Source: Mesorhizobium prunaredense (lineage in GTDB: Bacteria > Pseudomonadota > Alphaproteobacteria > Rhizobiales > Rhizobiaceae). From it: a stretch of 64,000 nt of DNA. The DNA lies in NCBI RefSeq assembly GCF_900156895.1, contig NZ_FTPD01000016.1, positions 15,530 through 79,529 on the forward strand, written 5' to 3'. Both the position numbers and the translations under genes were made by a program. Under the pieces are notes generated by a model. That model was not told the origin of the DNA. It made no database searches and worked only from the letters and a program-made list of their open reading frames with translations. Below are positions 8,464 through 17,775 of the stretch, one piece after another; positions within the stretch are counted from its first letter, which is position 1, and each line of letters opens with the position of its first letter.

Positions 8464-9285
8464 CTAGTAGACCTTGAACGCGCCGGCATCGGCTCGTGCA
8501 TCGACATCGGTGATCAGCATGTGCCCCGGCGATACCGTGATCGAGGTCGCGAGTTCGGCACGAGCAAGTGCATCCTGCGCGGTGATGCTGCTGGCCCAGA
8601 ATACGGGGACCTCGCCGTCCATGATTTTAACCGCATCGCCCCAGTCGGGAGCCATCAGGTCGGCTATTCCGATGACCGTGGGATCTCCGACATGGATTGG
8701 AGAGCCGTGGGCATGCGGGAAACGAGCGGTGAGGCCGCGAACCCTGTCGACATCCCGACGGCTTATCGGACGCATCGAGACGACCATTTCGCCACCAAAC
8801 GGTCCGACGCGACAAGTCTTGATCCTGGTTCGGTACTTGGGTGAGGCCTTGCCGCAGCCGATGCGGCGGAGTTTCTTTTCGGCAAGTGCGGCTTCGACGG
8901 TCAGCGAACTGCCAAGCGCGAAAGCGGCAAAATCATCCTGCCACAGGTCGATGATGTCCGTCCTCCGACGGCTCAGCTCGCCGAAATGATAGATGTTGTA
9001 CTGGGGGGCATCGGTGCGGATGTCGATGTCGCCCAGCGCTGGGATCAATGGGCTGCCGGCGCGATTGACGCCGACCAATGGACAGGGTTTCGGGTTGCGG
9101 ATGCAGAACTGGTGGAAATCGCTGGCAAAGCTGCGGGGCACAATCACGACATTGGCCTGGAGCTTGCCGTGCGCCAGCCCCCCTGTATGCCCCTCATAGG
9201 CGCCCATTCTGACAAGCCTGCGCAGCCTATCCGCATCGACCAGTCGCAGGTCCTCGAAGATCGGTGAAGTGGTCAGGCGAGCCAT
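8464..9285 (-). CDS. Putative hydro-lyase, DUF1445/YcsI family
   Basis: 273 residues from the ATG at 9285, which matches the usual 260-270 of this family (UPF0317, D-glutamate-cyclase-like). Visible family features are GGLAHGKLQANVVIVP near the N-terminus, CPL, DIRTDAPQY, TDIIDLWQDDFAAFALG and PVFWAS. A longer start at 9375 would add 30 unconserved residues. It is a cytosolic enzyme; related proteins act in amino-acid or hydroxyacid metabolism, but the substrate here is unknown. It lies between the GH16 gene and the T3SS arm on the same strand, without obvious link to either. Confidence 0.8.
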   Translation of the reverse strand: MARLTTSPIFEDLRLVDADRLRRLVRMGAYEGHTGGLAHGKLQANVVIVPRSFASDFHQFCIRNPKPCPLVGVNRAGSPLIPALGDIDIRTDAPQYNIYHFGELSRRRTDIIDLWQDDFAAFALGSSLTVEAALAEKKLRRIGCGKASPKYRTRIKTCRVGPFGGEMVVSMRPISRRDVDRVRGLTARFPHAHGSPIHVGDPTVIGIADLMAPDWGDAVKIMDGEVPVFWASSITAQDALARAELATSITVSPGHMLITDVDARADAGAFKVY

Positions 9286-9450
9286 TGCTTCCGAGCGCGT
9301 TTCAGAGACAAGTCGGGAGGGCGTAAGATCGTTGGCGGCTCGGCAGCTTGTCAAATCGTCAGAATCTTTCCTCAACGATAAATTGTATTTATTGGCCGGC
9401 CAACGATTGCTTCATCTTGCGACCGACGCTTGCGCAAAACCTTCCCTATG

Positions 9451-10266
9451 TCATTGACAGCTGCGGCAGCCGATCGCTTCTATCTGTCGGCCTGCCTCGT
9501 GCAGGAAGCCAAGGTCGCGCTCCATGTAGAAGAGCAGGAAAGCAGAATAGAGGACAAAGACGAGGCTAAACACCAGCGTCTTCACGATCAGCGAAAGCGC
9601 AAAAACATTCAGGTGCGGTGAGGCGCGCGCCAAAAAGGCCAACACAAGGTCGGACAGCAGCATGCTGATGATGAGCGGGAAAACCAGGGTCAATGCCATC
9701 ATCAGAATGCGGTTCAAGAGATCGAGGAAGATGCCGGCTGCATCCTTGCTGAACACCGGCAGAAGTTGGTCGATCGGCCACAGGCCATAGCTGTCGTAGA
9801 GGCTGGTCAAGGAAAGCTCGAGGCCGCCGGCGGCCAGGTAGACCGTGACCATGATGACGGCGAGCAAGGTGCCGGTGGCGCTCGTCTCATGGGTCATCAT
9901 CGGATCGATCAGCGTCCCCATCGTCGAGCCGCGCTGCAGGTCCAGGATATCGCCGGCAGCCTCGGCCGCCCAGAACGGAATGCCCATCGCCAGCCCGAGC
10001 GTTACCCCGACGACGACCTCCTTGAGCATATAGGCGACGATCATCGTCGTCGCGACGTCGGTGTTCGTCAGCTTGTCGACGATCATCGGAAAGACCGGAA
10101 CCGCCAGCGCCAGGGCAACGCCGTTGCGCAGAAGGCCCGACAGCGGCACACGCGAAAAGAGCGGCATCAGCAGCATGAACCCGGTCATGCGGGCGAGCGC
10201 GAAAGCTCCCGCCAGAAGAAACAACTGCAGCTCCTTGACCGACGCGAAGAAGGGTTCGACCGGCAT
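9451..10266 (-). CDS. sctT: T3SS export apparatus protein SctT (RhcT)
   Basis: 271 residues with six to eight strongly hydrophobic segments and the SctT/FliR pattern. The N-terminus has LQLFLLAGAFALARMTGF, followed by a conserved MLPLFSR-like stretch and a central GVTLGLAMGIPFWAAEAAGDILDLQRG. SctT sits in the SctRST export gate at the heart of the injectisome. It is the last gene of the left arm, ten bases after sctS. The length is normal. The end of the reading frame lacks any unusual extension. Confidence 0.92.
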   Translation of the reverse strand: MPVEPFFASVKELQLFLLAGAFALARMTGFMLLMPLFSRVPLSGLLRNGVALALAVPVFPMIVDKLTNTDVATTMIVAYMLKEVVVGVTLGLAMGIPFWAAEAAGDILDLQRGSTMGTLIDPMMTHETSATGTLLAVIMVTVYLAAGGLELSLTSLYDSYGLWPIDQLLPVFSKDAAGIFLDLLNRILMMALTLVFPLIISMLLSDLVLAFLARASPHLNVFALSLIVKTLVFSLVFVLYSAFLLFYMERDLGFLHEAGRQIEAIGCRSCQ

Positions 10267-10275
10267 CCGTGCGCC

Positions 10276-10545
10276 TCAACGCGTGACGACGGGGAATTCG
10301 TCCAGCGCCGTCGAGGCCTGCTCGGCAATCTGCTGGCCAAGCAGCGGGCCGAAGACGATGATGACCAGCAGGATCACCACAAGCTTGATCGTCTGCGGCA
10401 GCGACTGGTCCTGAATTTGCGTCAGCGCCTGGGCCAGCCCGACCAGGATGCCGACGGCCAGCGCCGCGACGATCGCCGGGCCTGACGCGAACAGCACCGT
10501 CAGGAGCGCGCCTTGGACCTTCGCCAGGATGAAGTCATTGCTCAT
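10276..10545 (-). CDS. sctS: T3SS export apparatus protein SctS (RhcS)
   Basis: 89 residues, two membrane helices (about 13-37 and 48-74) with the family's GLAQALTQIQDQSLP loop between them. This is the FliQ/SctS signature. It forms part of the export gate with SctR and SctT. It is co-oriented with sctR (18-base gap) and sctT (9-base gap). Confidence 0.93.
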   Translation of the reverse strand: MSNDFILAKVQGALLTVLFASGPAIVAALAVGILVGLAQALTQIQDQSLPQTIKLVVILLVIIVFGPLLGQQIAEQASTALDEFPVVTR

Positions 10546-10563
10546 GCAAACCTCCCAGCGGCG

Positions 10564-11217
10564 TCAGACGTAACTCAGGATCAGGCCGTGCATCAGCCGC
10601 GACCAGCCATCTATGGCGACGAAAAGGAACAGTTTCAGCGGGACCGAAATGAGGACCGGCGAAACCATGATCATGCCGAGCGTCATCAGGATGTTGGCAA
10701 CGACGATGTCGATGATGAGGAAGGGAAGATAAAGCAGAAAGCCGATTTCAAACGCCCGCGTAAGCTCGGACGCGACAAAGGCAGGAACGAGTATCGAAAG
10801 ATCGTCGTCCTTCAGATCTTGTCGTGCCTGTTCCGGCCACAGGCGGTTCGTTCCGTCGAGAAAGAACTGCCGCTCTTCCGGCTGGGTGAACTTGATCAGG
10901 TGCTGCTGCAATGGTTCCCTCACCAGTTGCGTCGCCCTTGCGAGGTCGTCGGTAGTCTGGAACTGAACCTGCCCTTCCTGGAGCCGTCCCGACATCTCGC
11001 TCAGCAACGGCGTCGTGACATAGACCGTGAGCACGAGCGCTATGCCGTAGAGCACCAGATTGGGCGGCATCTGCTGGACGCCGAGCGCATTGCGGATGAG
11101 GAACAGCACGACCGAGATTTTCAGGAATCCGGTCATGGTGACGACTGCCAGCGGCAGCAGACCGACAAAGCCGACGGCAATCAGGATCCCAAGCAGGTTG
11201 GGCGAATTGTCAAGCAT
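10564..11217 (-). CDS. sctR: T3SS export apparatus protein SctR (RhcR)
   Basis: 217 residues from the ATG at 11217, which overlaps the end of sctQ by eight bases. An upstream frame to 11295 would add 26 residues of non-family sequence. Four membrane segments are visible. Family signatures include TMTGFLKISVVLFLIRNALG near the N-terminus, the periplasmic region around residues 75-140 and the C-terminal IDIVVANILMTLGMIMVSP. It is the core of the SctRST gate (FliP homologue). Confidence 0.93.
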   Translation of the reverse strand: MLDNSPNLLGILIAVGFVGLLPLAVVTMTGFLKISVVLFLIRNALGVQQMPPNLVLYGIALVLTVYVTTPLLSEMSGRLQEGQVQFQTTDDLARATQLVREPLQQHLIKFTQPEERQFFLDGTNRLWPEQARQDLKDDDLSILVPAFVASELTRAFEIGFLLYLPFLIIDIVVANILMTLGMIMVSPVLISVPLKLFLFVAIDGWSRLMHGLILSYV

Positions 11218-12298
11218 TGTCGAACATGCGGGCGATCCGCACGCCCAGGCTCTCCCCAATCCGCACGATCTCGCCACGGCCGACGCGTTTGCCATTGGCG
11301 ATGATGTCGACCGTCTCCTTCGTCACATTGGCGAGCGGAACGATGGCGCCGGGCGCAAGCTGCCTTACTTCGCCGAGCGGCATCGCCGTGCGGCCAAGCT
11401 CGAAGGCAAGCGCAACCGGCAGCTCGTCCAGAGTTGCCTCTTCCAGTGCCTGGTCGGCGTGCGGCGGCGTGTCTTGGTTCATGGTCCACTCCCATTTCGA
11501 TCCAGCGATTGCCGTCGGCGCGGCAAGCAGTTGCGGCCCGCTGGCAGTCAGCACCGCCGGGGCATAAAGCCGCTCGGCAATGACCAATGCCGCCTCTTCC
11601 TCTTCGTCATCGAAAAGCACCACATCGCCAGGTTGCAGGCTTTTAAGATCACCGTGACTGACTGTAAGCGCGTGGCGCCAAAGGCAGACGGGCAACGGGA
11701 ATTCGGCAGGGAGCGGGGGGCTCGCTTTGCCGATCGCGTCGAGAAACGCCCCGGCCCGCACGGCCAGATCGACGCTGTCGGTGCGCAAGGCGCAACCTAT
11801 GGTTTCGTCGTTGCCGGTCAGGACGAAAGCCAAAGCGGTTTCGTCCAGAACGCTGCCTTCTTGTTCGACCGACGAAATAGTGACCGTCTCGCCCAGCTTG
11901 CTCTCGATCCATTCGAGATCTTTTTCGAATTCGGACTCCAGCAGCAGTGCGGCGTGAGCGGGTGCCAGTCGTTTCACGTCGATGAGCTCGTCAGCCCTGG
12001 CAAGGCCTTGTTCGACAACAGATAGCGGCAGGCGCAATTTGCCCGCTGTGTCTGCGAGAGTGAACGCAATCGTGCACAACGGCTGGTCCTGACGGTTCGG
12101 CGCCGGCCACACGGCCGCGATAGCCATGGTTTTCCCAGCAATGGTGATCTGCGCGGGAGCACGGCGGCGGTAGAAGGCGTTCAATGCCTCAACCTGCGCA
12201 GCCGCAACAGATTCCAATGTCAGCGGCTCGCCAACGCTCGAGCGTCTGACCGGTTCTGCGCGCGCTTTCTTTTTTGCCGACGCCAAGGCCTGAGGCAT
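11210..12298 (-). CDS. sctQ: T3SS cytoplasmic ring protein SctQ
   Basis: 362 residues. The last 75 residues form a SpoA/SURF domain (DELPVALAFELGRTAMPLGE, with IANGKRVGRGEIVRIGE), and a second, weaker SpoA-like stretch precedes it around residues 200-260. SctQ homologues make the cytoplasmic C-ring pods that bind SctL-SctN. The start ATG at 12298 follows ggaag closely; the longer frame to 12388 would overlap sctO in antiparallel-free but unconserved sequence. The C-terminal half could also be made separately from an internal start as in other SctQ proteins, but no strong internal site is evident. Confidence 0.85.
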   Translation of the reverse strand: MPQALASAKKKARAEPVRRSSVGEPLTLESVAAAQVEALNAFYRRRAPAQITIAGKTMAIAAVWPAPNRQDQPLCTIAFTLADTAGKLRLPLSVVEQGLARADELIDVKRLAPAHAALLLESEFEKDLEWIESKLGETVTISSVEQEGSVLDETALAFVLTGNDETIGCALRTDSVDLAVRAGAFLDAIGKASPPLPAEFPLPVCLWRHALTVSHGDLKSLQPGDVVLFDDEEEEAALVIAERLYAPAVLTASGPQLLAAPTAIAGSKWEWTMNQDTPPHADQALEEATLDELPVALAFELGRTAMPLGEVRQLAPGAIVPLANVTKETVDIIANGKRVGRGEIVRIGESLGVRIARMFDNA

Positions 12299-12329
12299 CA
12301 CACTTCCATATTCACGATCACGGATTGGA

Positions 12330-12818
12330 CTATCGTTCTGTGGGCAAGCGCAGTGGACTGCGCTCGTCTTCCTCTGAAAGCTCGGCAAGCGCCAGGCTGC
12401 GACGCGCAGTGCGTCTGGTCAGATGCTGCAACAGCCCGTCCAGCTTCGTCACGGCCTTCATGCTGGCGCGATGATCGCTGCGGGCTGCCGATAACTCGGC
12501 TTTGCTTCGCTGCTCGGTGAGGCCGACCATCTTCTCGTTTTCCCGGAGTTTTTCGGTTTGCCTGGCGGCGCGCTCGAACTGTCCCTGAAGCCGATGAAGG
12601 CTGGCGGCCTTCACCGGCTGTCCAACAAGCGAAGCGAATGCTGCATCCTCAGCGTCGGCTGTGTGCTGCAGGTGTTCGCTGACCGCGGCGGCTGCCTCCC
12701 GAACCGCCCCGGCGGCCCGCTGCGCAGCGGCGTATCGGCTGATGACCGCTTCGTTTGCGCGCTGTTCACCGTGGCGCCTGAGGTCGCGCAATCGTGCGAT
12801 CATGTCACGATCCTTCAT
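12330..12818 (-). CDS. sctO: T3SS stalk protein SctO
   Basis: 162 residues, almost entirely helical coiled coil rich in Arg, Ala, Glu and Gln, with the typical size and place of SctO (FliJ homologue) directly after the ATPase. SctO fits into the centre of the SctN hexamer. The ATG at 12818 lies inside the end of sctN (14-base overlap), indicating translational coupling. The frame extends upstream to 12950, but that part only shadows sctN. The assignment rests on position, size and coiled-coil character because SctO sequences are poorly conserved. Confidence 0.75.
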   Translation of the reverse strand: MKDRDMIARLRDLRRHGEQRANEAVISRYAAAQRAAGAVREAAAAVSEHLQHTADAEDAAFASLVGQPVKAASLHRLQGQFERAARQTEKLRENEKMVGLTEQRSKAELSAARSDHRASMKAVTKLDGLLQHLTRRTARRSLALAELSEEDERSPLRLPTER

Positions 12819-14163
12819 TGACGATCCCCCGCATGCGTTCGCGTGTCTGCTCGATTGTCTCGTGGGTGGCGGACGGCTGTCGCAGGAAGGCGTTGATGGC
12901 GTCGATCTTCGCCACCGCCTCGTCCGCCACCGCATCGCTGCCCTTTTCATATTCGCCGACGCGCAGCAGCAATTCGACGTCGGCGTAGCGGGCGATCAGC
13001 TCCCGCAAGCGGCCGGCGTCCGACCGATGCTCGGCCGGCACCACCGTGTCCATGAGGCGACTGCGGCTGCGCAGCACGTCGATAGCCGGGAAATGATTGC
13101 GCTGCGCAAGCTCGTTCGACAGAAAAACATGGCCGTCGAGAAGCGCCTGGATTTCTTCGGCAACCGGATCCAGCGTGCCATCGCCCTCCAGAAGAACGCT
13201 GTAGAGGCTCGTAATGGAGCCGACGCGGCCAAGCCCTGAGCGCTCGAGCAACCTGGGCAGGACAGCAAAAAGCGAAGACGGAAACCCGCGACGCGTCGGC
13301 GGCTCGCCTGAAGCGAGGCCAATCTCGCGCTGCGCACGGGCAAACCGCGTGATGTTGTCCATTGCCAGCAGCACATGCTTGCCCTGGTCGCGAAAATATT
13401 CGGCAATGCTGGTCGCCACATAAGCGGCCTTGACGCGCTCGATCGCCGGCCGGTCGGACGTCGCGACGACGATGACTGCGCGCACCAGCCCTTCCGGCCC
13501 AAGCTGATGCTCGATGAATTCGCGCACTTCACGTCCGCGTTCTCCGACAAGCGCAACCACGGCAACATCTGCATCGGTGCCGCTAACGATATCCGAAAGC
13601 AGGATCGACTTGCCGACGCCAGGCTCGCCGAAGATGCCGACGCGCTGCCCACGCGCGCAGGTGAGAAGCCCATCGAGGGCGCGGATTCCGAGCTGGATAG
13701 GCTCGGAAATCAAGCTGCGCTCCAGCGGCGACGGCGGATAGGCGTTGACCGGATAGCTGCCGGCAATGCCAACCGACGCAAGCGGCTTGCCATCCAATGG
13801 CTCGCCGAACGCGCTGATCACCCGACCAAGCAGGCCGGGCCCGACGGGCACCGTTTGGGTCTTTCCGGTCGCGATGACCTCGGTGAGGCTTGAAAGGCCG
13901 GTGAGATCGCCAAGCGGAACAAGGATCGCCATCTCGTCCATGAGCCCAACGACTTCCGCCTTGGTCGCCGTGCCGGTCCTGGGATCGAGGAGTTCGCAAA
14001 TCTCGCCGATCCGAACCTCCTCCACCGTCGCGTGAATGACCGTGCCGGTGACCCGCCGTACACGCCCTTTCCTGGGTCGGCTGGCATCGTCACGCAGGCC
14101 GGAACGCAGGTTCGGGACGATCGATGCGAGGCGGCTCTCGAGCTTGGTGGCGGGACTTGTCAT
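12805..14163 (-). CDS. sctN: T3SS ATPase SctN (RhcN)
   Basis: 452 residues, full length for the FliI/SctN family. Walker A is GEPGVGKS at 179-186 and Walker B is HVLLAMD at about 263-269. The family's [21 protein letters not shown] region follows, and the C-terminal helical domain binds cargo-chaperone complexes. The enzyme hydrolyses ATP to unload and unfold substrates at the export gate. It overlaps sctL upstream (ATGA) and sctO downstream, so it is embedded in the left-arm operon. Confidence 0.95.
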   Translation of the reverse strand: MTSPATKLESRLASIVPNLRSGLRDDASRPRKGRVRRVTGTVIHATVEEVRIGEICELLDPRTGTATKAEVVGLMDEMAILVPLGDLTGLSSLTEVIATGKTQTVPVGPGLLGRVISAFGEPLDGKPLASVGIAGSYPVNAYPPSPLERSLISEPIQLGIRALDGLLTCARGQRVGIFGEPGVGKSILLSDIVSGTDADVAVVALVGERGREVREFIEHQLGPEGLVRAVIVVATSDRPAIERVKAAYVATSIAEYFRDQGKHVLLAMDNITRFARAQREIGLASGEPPTRRGFPSSLFAVLPRLLERSGLGRVGSITSLYSVLLEGDGTLDPVAEEIQALLDGHVFLSNELAQRNHFPAIDVLRSRSRLMDTVVPAEHRSDAGRLRELIARYADVELLLRVGEYEKGSDAVADEAVAKIDAINAFLRQPSATHETIEQTRERMRGIVNEGS

Positions 14164-14780
14164 GCCGCCGCCTCGGCCTTTGATGAAATCGCGGCGGCAA
14201 TGGCGTCGAGCTGTGCCTCGATGCTGGCGTCGATGACGGCAATGTCGGTTACGAGGATGCAGGCGCCCGTCGCCAGCGTATCGTCCGCGTCGATCTCGAC
14301 CGTCATGCCCAGGTCACTCTCGCGCAGGACCGCGTTCAGTTCGTCGCGAACCCTGCTGACGGAAGCAGGATGAAGTCGGACCTTCAGATATTTGACGCGG
14401 CGAATTTCAGTGACGGCCTGCGCGGCCGCCTTGGCGACCAGCATGCTGGCGTCGAATTCTCCCAGCACGCGCCTGACGACATCGAGAGCCAGATTGACGA
14501 TTTCGGCTTCCAGCCCACCGAGATAGCGGTCGACCTTGACCGCGGTCTCGCTGACCAAACGCGCGGCGTCCGCGTCGCCTTGCGCCTTGCCATCTTCATA
14601 ACCCTGCGCATATTCGGCCGCATAGGCTCGCCGCGCGGCGTCACGCAACTGCTGCGCATCACGCTTGGCTTCGTCGAGAAAAGCGTGCCCATCCTGCCAG
14701 GCGCGTGCCTCGGCAGCGCGCAGGATGCGGGCGACGGGGCGCCTCGGCACGGTAGTGGTCGCTTTGCCCGGTTCGACCAT
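14160..14780 (-). CDS. sctL: T3SS stator protein SctL (NolV family)
   Basis: 206 residues with an N-terminal charged helical region ([20 protein letters not shown]), a YEDGKAQG motif and a C-terminal FliH/V-ATPase-E-like half ([15 protein letters not shown], then [17 protein letters not shown]). In rhizobial clusters the gene between nolU and rhcN is nolV, the SctL homologue, and the position fits. It links the ATPase to the C-ring and restrains it. Its stop overlaps the sctN start by four bases. Confidence 0.9.
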   Translation of the reverse strand: MVEPGKATTTVPRRPVARILRAAEARAWQDGHAFLDEAKRDAQQLRDAARRAYAAEYAQGYEDGKAQGDADAARLVSETAVKVDRYLGGLEAEIVNLALDVVRRVLGEFDASMLVAKAAAQAVTEIRRVKYLKVRLHPASVSRVRDELNAVLRESDLGMTVEIDADDTLATGACILVTDIAVIDASIEAQLDAIAAAISSKAEAAA

Positions 14781-14785
14781 CTCGC

Positions 14786-15409
14786 CTAACCCATCGCCCG
14801 TCGAACAATCGCCGGACCAGCTTTGGCAAATGGTTCGGCGGTCGGCTGGTCCACAAGCTCATGCGGCATCAGCTTGAGACGGACCCGCATGCTCGTTTCG
14901 CCCGGCATCGCCTGACACCAGGCGCCAAGGCAACGCAGGCCGTCGGCATGGACACGACGATCAATGTCTTCCAGGGGCTCCAACGGCTGTATTGGACCGG
15001 CCAGATCGCGGTTGGCGACTGCGAAAGCGCAGATTTCCGCGCCGAGTGCTGCCTGTAGCGCGGCGGCTTGGCGCCCATCAATGACGGCGGCCAGACTGCC
15101 GGCCCAGTAGATCGCGCCGGCGCGAAGCGCAAGTTCCTCCAACTCCTCAGCCGACGACAAAGCAATCGCCAAGTCTATCTCATCGGCTGGTTCGTTGGAG
15201 ACGGCGCCGCTGAGGCCGTACCGGTCGAGCAGAAGCACTGACAATCGCTGATGCAGGCGCGGCGACCGCAACATACGCTCGCATGCAGCCTCGCCGATCG
15301 TGCCGTCAAAACACTGCGCCAGCCGGGCCGCATCCGCATAGAATGCGGGATTGGACATGAATGTCTGCCATTCCGGGCTGGCAGTTTGCTTCGAGCCGGC
15401 CTGGATCAT
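14786..15409 (-). CDS. sctK: T3SS accessory cytoplasmic protein SctK (NolU family)
   Basis: 207 residues from the ATG at 15409, which overlaps the sctJ stop as ATGA. It has the place of nolU in rhizobial T3SS clusters (between rhcJ and nolV). NolU belongs to the SctK family, which helps attach the cytosolic sorting platform. Mostly helical, no membrane segment, with conserved-looking LHQRLSVLLLDRYGL and the hydrophobic tryptophan region GAIYWAGSLAAVI. Sequence conservation in this family is low, so the call leans on synteny. Confidence 0.8.
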   Translation of the reverse strand: MIQAGSKQTASPEWQTFMSNPAFYADAARLAQCFDGTIGEAACERMLRSPRLHQRLSVLLLDRYGLSGAVSNEPADEIDLAIALSSAEELEELALRAGAIYWAGSLAAVIDGRQAAALQAALGAEICAFAVANRDLAGPIQPLEPLEDIDRRVHADGLRCLGAWCQAMPGETSMRVRLKLMPHELVDQPTAEPFAKAGPAIVRRAMG

Positions 15410-16245
15410 GTCTTCTTCACCGGCATTGCCGAAGCGTCGAGCGCATAAACGCCGGGTCGTCGATACCACTGGAGGTAAGCCAAGCGGGCAGCCAGCGCTG
15501 ATATAGCCGCCGTCATGCCGTAAAACAGCCACATCGCGGCGGCGACGCTGTCGGGATGCAGCCAGAGGCCGAGGAACTTTGTGAAACCTGGCTCGCCGGC
15601 TGCGTGCTCGGGAACTGCCGCAGTCACCGGAATGAGCGTGACGGATACGTTGTCATAAGTCAGCCCGGCGATGCCTTTGGCCACCAGCATCTTGACCTGA
15701 GGGATCAGCTCATTCATCGGAACGGATGCGCGATGCCGGATGAATACGGAGGCGGACGATGGGACCAGCCGCTGTCTCAGCGGATCGTTTTCGGGCAGGA
15801 CGAGATGAACGCGCGCGGAGAGCACGCCGTCGATGTCCGAAATCGTCTGCGACAGCTCTTGGCTCAGGCCATAGATCATCGTCGCACGCTCTTCGACCGG
15901 CGAGGATACAAGCCCGTCTCGCTTGAACACGTCGCCAAGCGTCTGGAATTCCTGTTTGGGCAACCCGCTTTCGTCGAGAATCGCCATGGCTTCGGCGAAA
16001 CGGTCCTTCTGTACTGAAACCGTCATTTTGCCGTCCTTGCCCGCCTCGCGTTGGGCCGGGATGCCATGACGCATCAGCGTGGCTACGATCTCGTTGGCCT
16101 GCCGCTGGTTGAGGTCGGAATACAGCTCAACCGAGCACGCCTGGAGCACAAGCATGCTCACCACGACGAGCGCGACGCGGCACCGGACGCCGCATCGATT
16201 CAATAGTGTTGACCGCCGCGGCAAGGATATCGTGTGCACGAACAC
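15406..16245 (-). CDS. sctJ: T3SS inner-membrane ring lipoprotein SctJ (RhcJ)
   Basis: 279 residues starting at GTG. The N-terminal signal ends in a lipobox, LVLQAC, with Cys at about 37. Two ring-building domains follow (VELYSDLNQRQANEIVATL, then VLSARVHLVLPENDPL). A C-terminal membrane helix spans about residues 225-255. SctJ forms the inner ring of the basal body together with SctD. Gene order sctI-sctJ-sctK is conserved in rhizobia, where the gene is also called nolT. It is nine bases after the preceding gene. Confidence 0.93.
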   Translation of the reverse strand: MFVHTISLPRRSTLLNRCGVRCRVALVVVSMLVLQACSVELYSDLNQRQANEIVATLMRHGIPAQREAGKDGKMTVSVQKDRFAEAMAILDESGLPKQEFQTLGDVFKRDGLVSSPVEERATMIYGLSQELSQTISDIDGVLSARVHLVLPENDPLRQRLVPSSASVFIRHRASVPMNELIPQVKMLVAKGIAGLTYDNVSVTLIPVTAAVPEHAAGEPGFTKFLGLWLHPDSVAAAMWLFYGMTAAISALAARLAYLQWYRRPGVYALDASAMPVKKT

Positions 16246-16254
16246 TCCGTGGAC

Positions 16255-16902
16255 TTACTGTTGCTTGATCAGCGTGCTGGTGGACGACGTAACGGCCGTT
16301 ACGCTGCTCGTGACAACTTCGAGATTGGCGGCTGCCCACATCACCGAAATGGATCGTTCGAGCAGTTGCTCGGCATTTTTTGCAGTGGCGTTTTCGTCTT
16401 CCTTGCTTGACGGGGGCTTGCCTGACGGGGCGGTCTGCCCGGCGCCATCCTGCATGGTGGCGGTTTCAGCATTCACAGGGGCGTCTGCCTGGCCAAGGGC
16501 CCTCTGGACCTGCTGCATGGTCCCTTCCAGCGACTGAACCGCAGAACCGAACAATGCAGACGGATCCGTGAGCGCCCCGCCCCCAGCCTTCTCCACCTCG
16601 GCCAGATAGTCGAAGAGCTTGTGTTCGGCGATCGGCTCGGTCTTTTCCAGTTTGGAGGATTGTCCGGCCATTGCCGGATTGGCTCCCGAAGACGCCTGCG
16701 CCACCTGCTGGCCTGCCCGCGCGGCGACGTCACCGCGTTCAGGCATGGCAATCTTGGCGGCATCAGGTTTTTCCTGATTGGCACCCACCATCCGGTTACC
16801 CGGCTGCGCTGCTGTGCCGGCGGTGATCTGCTGCTGCGAAGCTATGCTGGTGGTCAAGTTTGCCAGTGTGGCTTCCAGGGCTCCAATCGGCGCGATTTGC
16901 AT
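16255..16902 (-). CDS. sctI: T3SS inner rod protein SctI (NolB family)
   Basis: 215 residues, low-complexity Ala/Gln/Ser-rich in the first 150. A C-terminal helix (about 178-213, LLERSISVMWAAANLEVVTS) resembles inner-rod subunits. In rhizobia nolB occupies this place just upstream of rhcJ and is regarded as the SctI equivalent. A strong ribosome site, ggaggg, lies ten bases before the ATG. SctI homologues anchor the needle to the export gate. The length is greater than the 80-150 of pathogen homologues but normal for NolB. Confidence 0.75.
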   Translation of the reverse strand: MQIAPIGALEATLANLTTSIASQQQITAGTAAQPGNRMVGANQEKPDAAKIAMPERGDVAARAGQQVAQASSGANPAMAGQSSKLEKTEPIAEHKLFDYLAEVEKAGGGALTDPSALFGSAVQSLEGTMQQVQRALGQADAPVNAETATMQDGAGQTAPSGKPPSSKEDENATAKNAEQLLERSISVMWAAANLEVVTSSVTAVTSSTSTLIKQQ

Positions 16903-16922
16903 GAACCTGCCCTCCTGCTTGC

Positions 16923-17573
16923 TTAGTTCGGTTTGCCGGAGGGAACATTCTGCGCCTCCGCCTGCCTGCCGCGGAAAACGCGGACCGGAACAACTTTGCC
17001 AACATCCTGCTTCGTGCTCGGCGCCGCAGGAACTCCCAGTGTTTTCCTGACAAGTTCAACATAGGACGGCGGCCCCGATACTGAGACGACATCGTCTTGC
17101 CTGGACACCTTTATCGGAAACTTCGGGTCGATGACCCCCAACCGCGAAAGCCGATCTTCCGCACCGGCAGCCGTGTTGGCATCAAGCGCGATCATTTCCG
17201 TCCGGACCTCAGCTTCGGTCGCGACGTTCATGACGATGCCATCGAAATGCCAGACCAATCCGTATCGATTGCAGATCTCTTGCAGGAACTCGCGGGCCGT
17301 TCCAACCGGCATGCCGGCGCTTAAACGCCCCTTTACGAGTTTGCTGACACGCATGGGCACCCGCATGTTGCGGCCTAGCTCGACCAGCGCGTCGGCCACC
17401 GACTGATCGACGGTGATGTATTTGTACGGGCCGGCAGGCCAGCGCGGTTCGGCAGCGTTGGCCCGCGACGAGGCAAGGCCGAACGCCAGGATCATCGCAA
17501 GACCGCAGGCGACAAAAGCAGCCCTGGCTCGCAAGAACCGATCCGCATGGCAGGTGTCGCGTCCCGTCAACAT
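16923..17573 (-). CDS. rhcC1: T3SS secretin N-terminal component RhcC1
   Basis: 216 residues with a Sec signal peptide (about 8-40, AAFVACGLAMILAFGLASS, then ANAAEP). Secretin N0/N1-type domains follow (PYKYITVDQSVADALVELGR, AREFLQEICNRYGLVWHFDG, then a second ring domain ending at about 190). It stops before any pore domain. In rhizobial T3SS the secretin is split into RhcC1 (these periplasmic domains) and a separate pore-forming RhcC2; here the latter role is filled by the gene at 36473. The ATG at 17573 is preferred over the in-frame GTG at 17597. This is the first gene of the left arm. Confidence 0.88.
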   Translation of the reverse strand: MLTGRDTCHADRFLRARAAFVACGLAMILAFGLASSRANAAEPRWPAGPYKYITVDQSVADALVELGRNMRVPMRVSKLVKGRLSAGMPVGTAREFLQEICNRYGLVWHFDGIVMNVATEAEVRTEMIALDANTAAGAEDRLSRLGVIDPKFPIKVSRQDDVVSVSGPPSYVELVRKTLGVPAAPSTKQDVGKVVPVRVFRGRQAEAQNVPSGKPN

Positions 17574-17597
17574 TGGTCCTATCGCAAAGGGACGCAC

Positions 17598-17775
17598 GAG
17601 CGATGGCCCGCGTCGCTGGTTTCATGGTTTACCCGCCGATTCACTCTATCGTGCACATTGCAGAATTGGAAGTCCAATTGGATTGCGCACGAGCATTTGG
17701 TGCCAAATGTTGCGAACCGCCTGCAAAGCGATATGGTGCGCGCTGGAATCAGGTGATCGCCAGTTGGACGCCTGG
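17598..17775. promoter_or_regulatory. Divergent intergenic region between rhcC1 and the L,D-transpeptidase gene
   Basis: 178 bases from which the whole left T3SS arm (minus) and the L,D-transpeptidase gene (plus) must be transcribed. It contains a 7+2+7 inverted repeat at 17664-17679 (AATTGGA-AG-TCCAATT), a size suited to a dimeric regulator. A tts-box, the usual rhizobial T3SS promoter element bound by TtsI, was not found by eye. Confidence 0.45.
17664..17679. promoter_or_regulatory. Candidate operator, short palindrome
   Basis: Perfect seven-base arms AATTGGA and TCCAATT separated by two bases, and noticeably AT-richer than its surroundings. The inner ATTG/CAAT spacing is compatible with a LysR-type or other dimeric regulator. 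The LysR gene at 18553 is a possible but unproven partner. Confidence 0.35.

Noticed and set aside
17413..17775. N-terminal extension of the L,D-transpeptidase
   Set aside because: It runs antisense through rhcC1 and has no signal-like or conserved sequence; the ATG at 17776 gives a normal exported protein.
17598..17775. tts-box upstream of rhcC1
   Set aside because: No match to the known GTCAG...CGAAAGCT type element could be found by eye on either strand.
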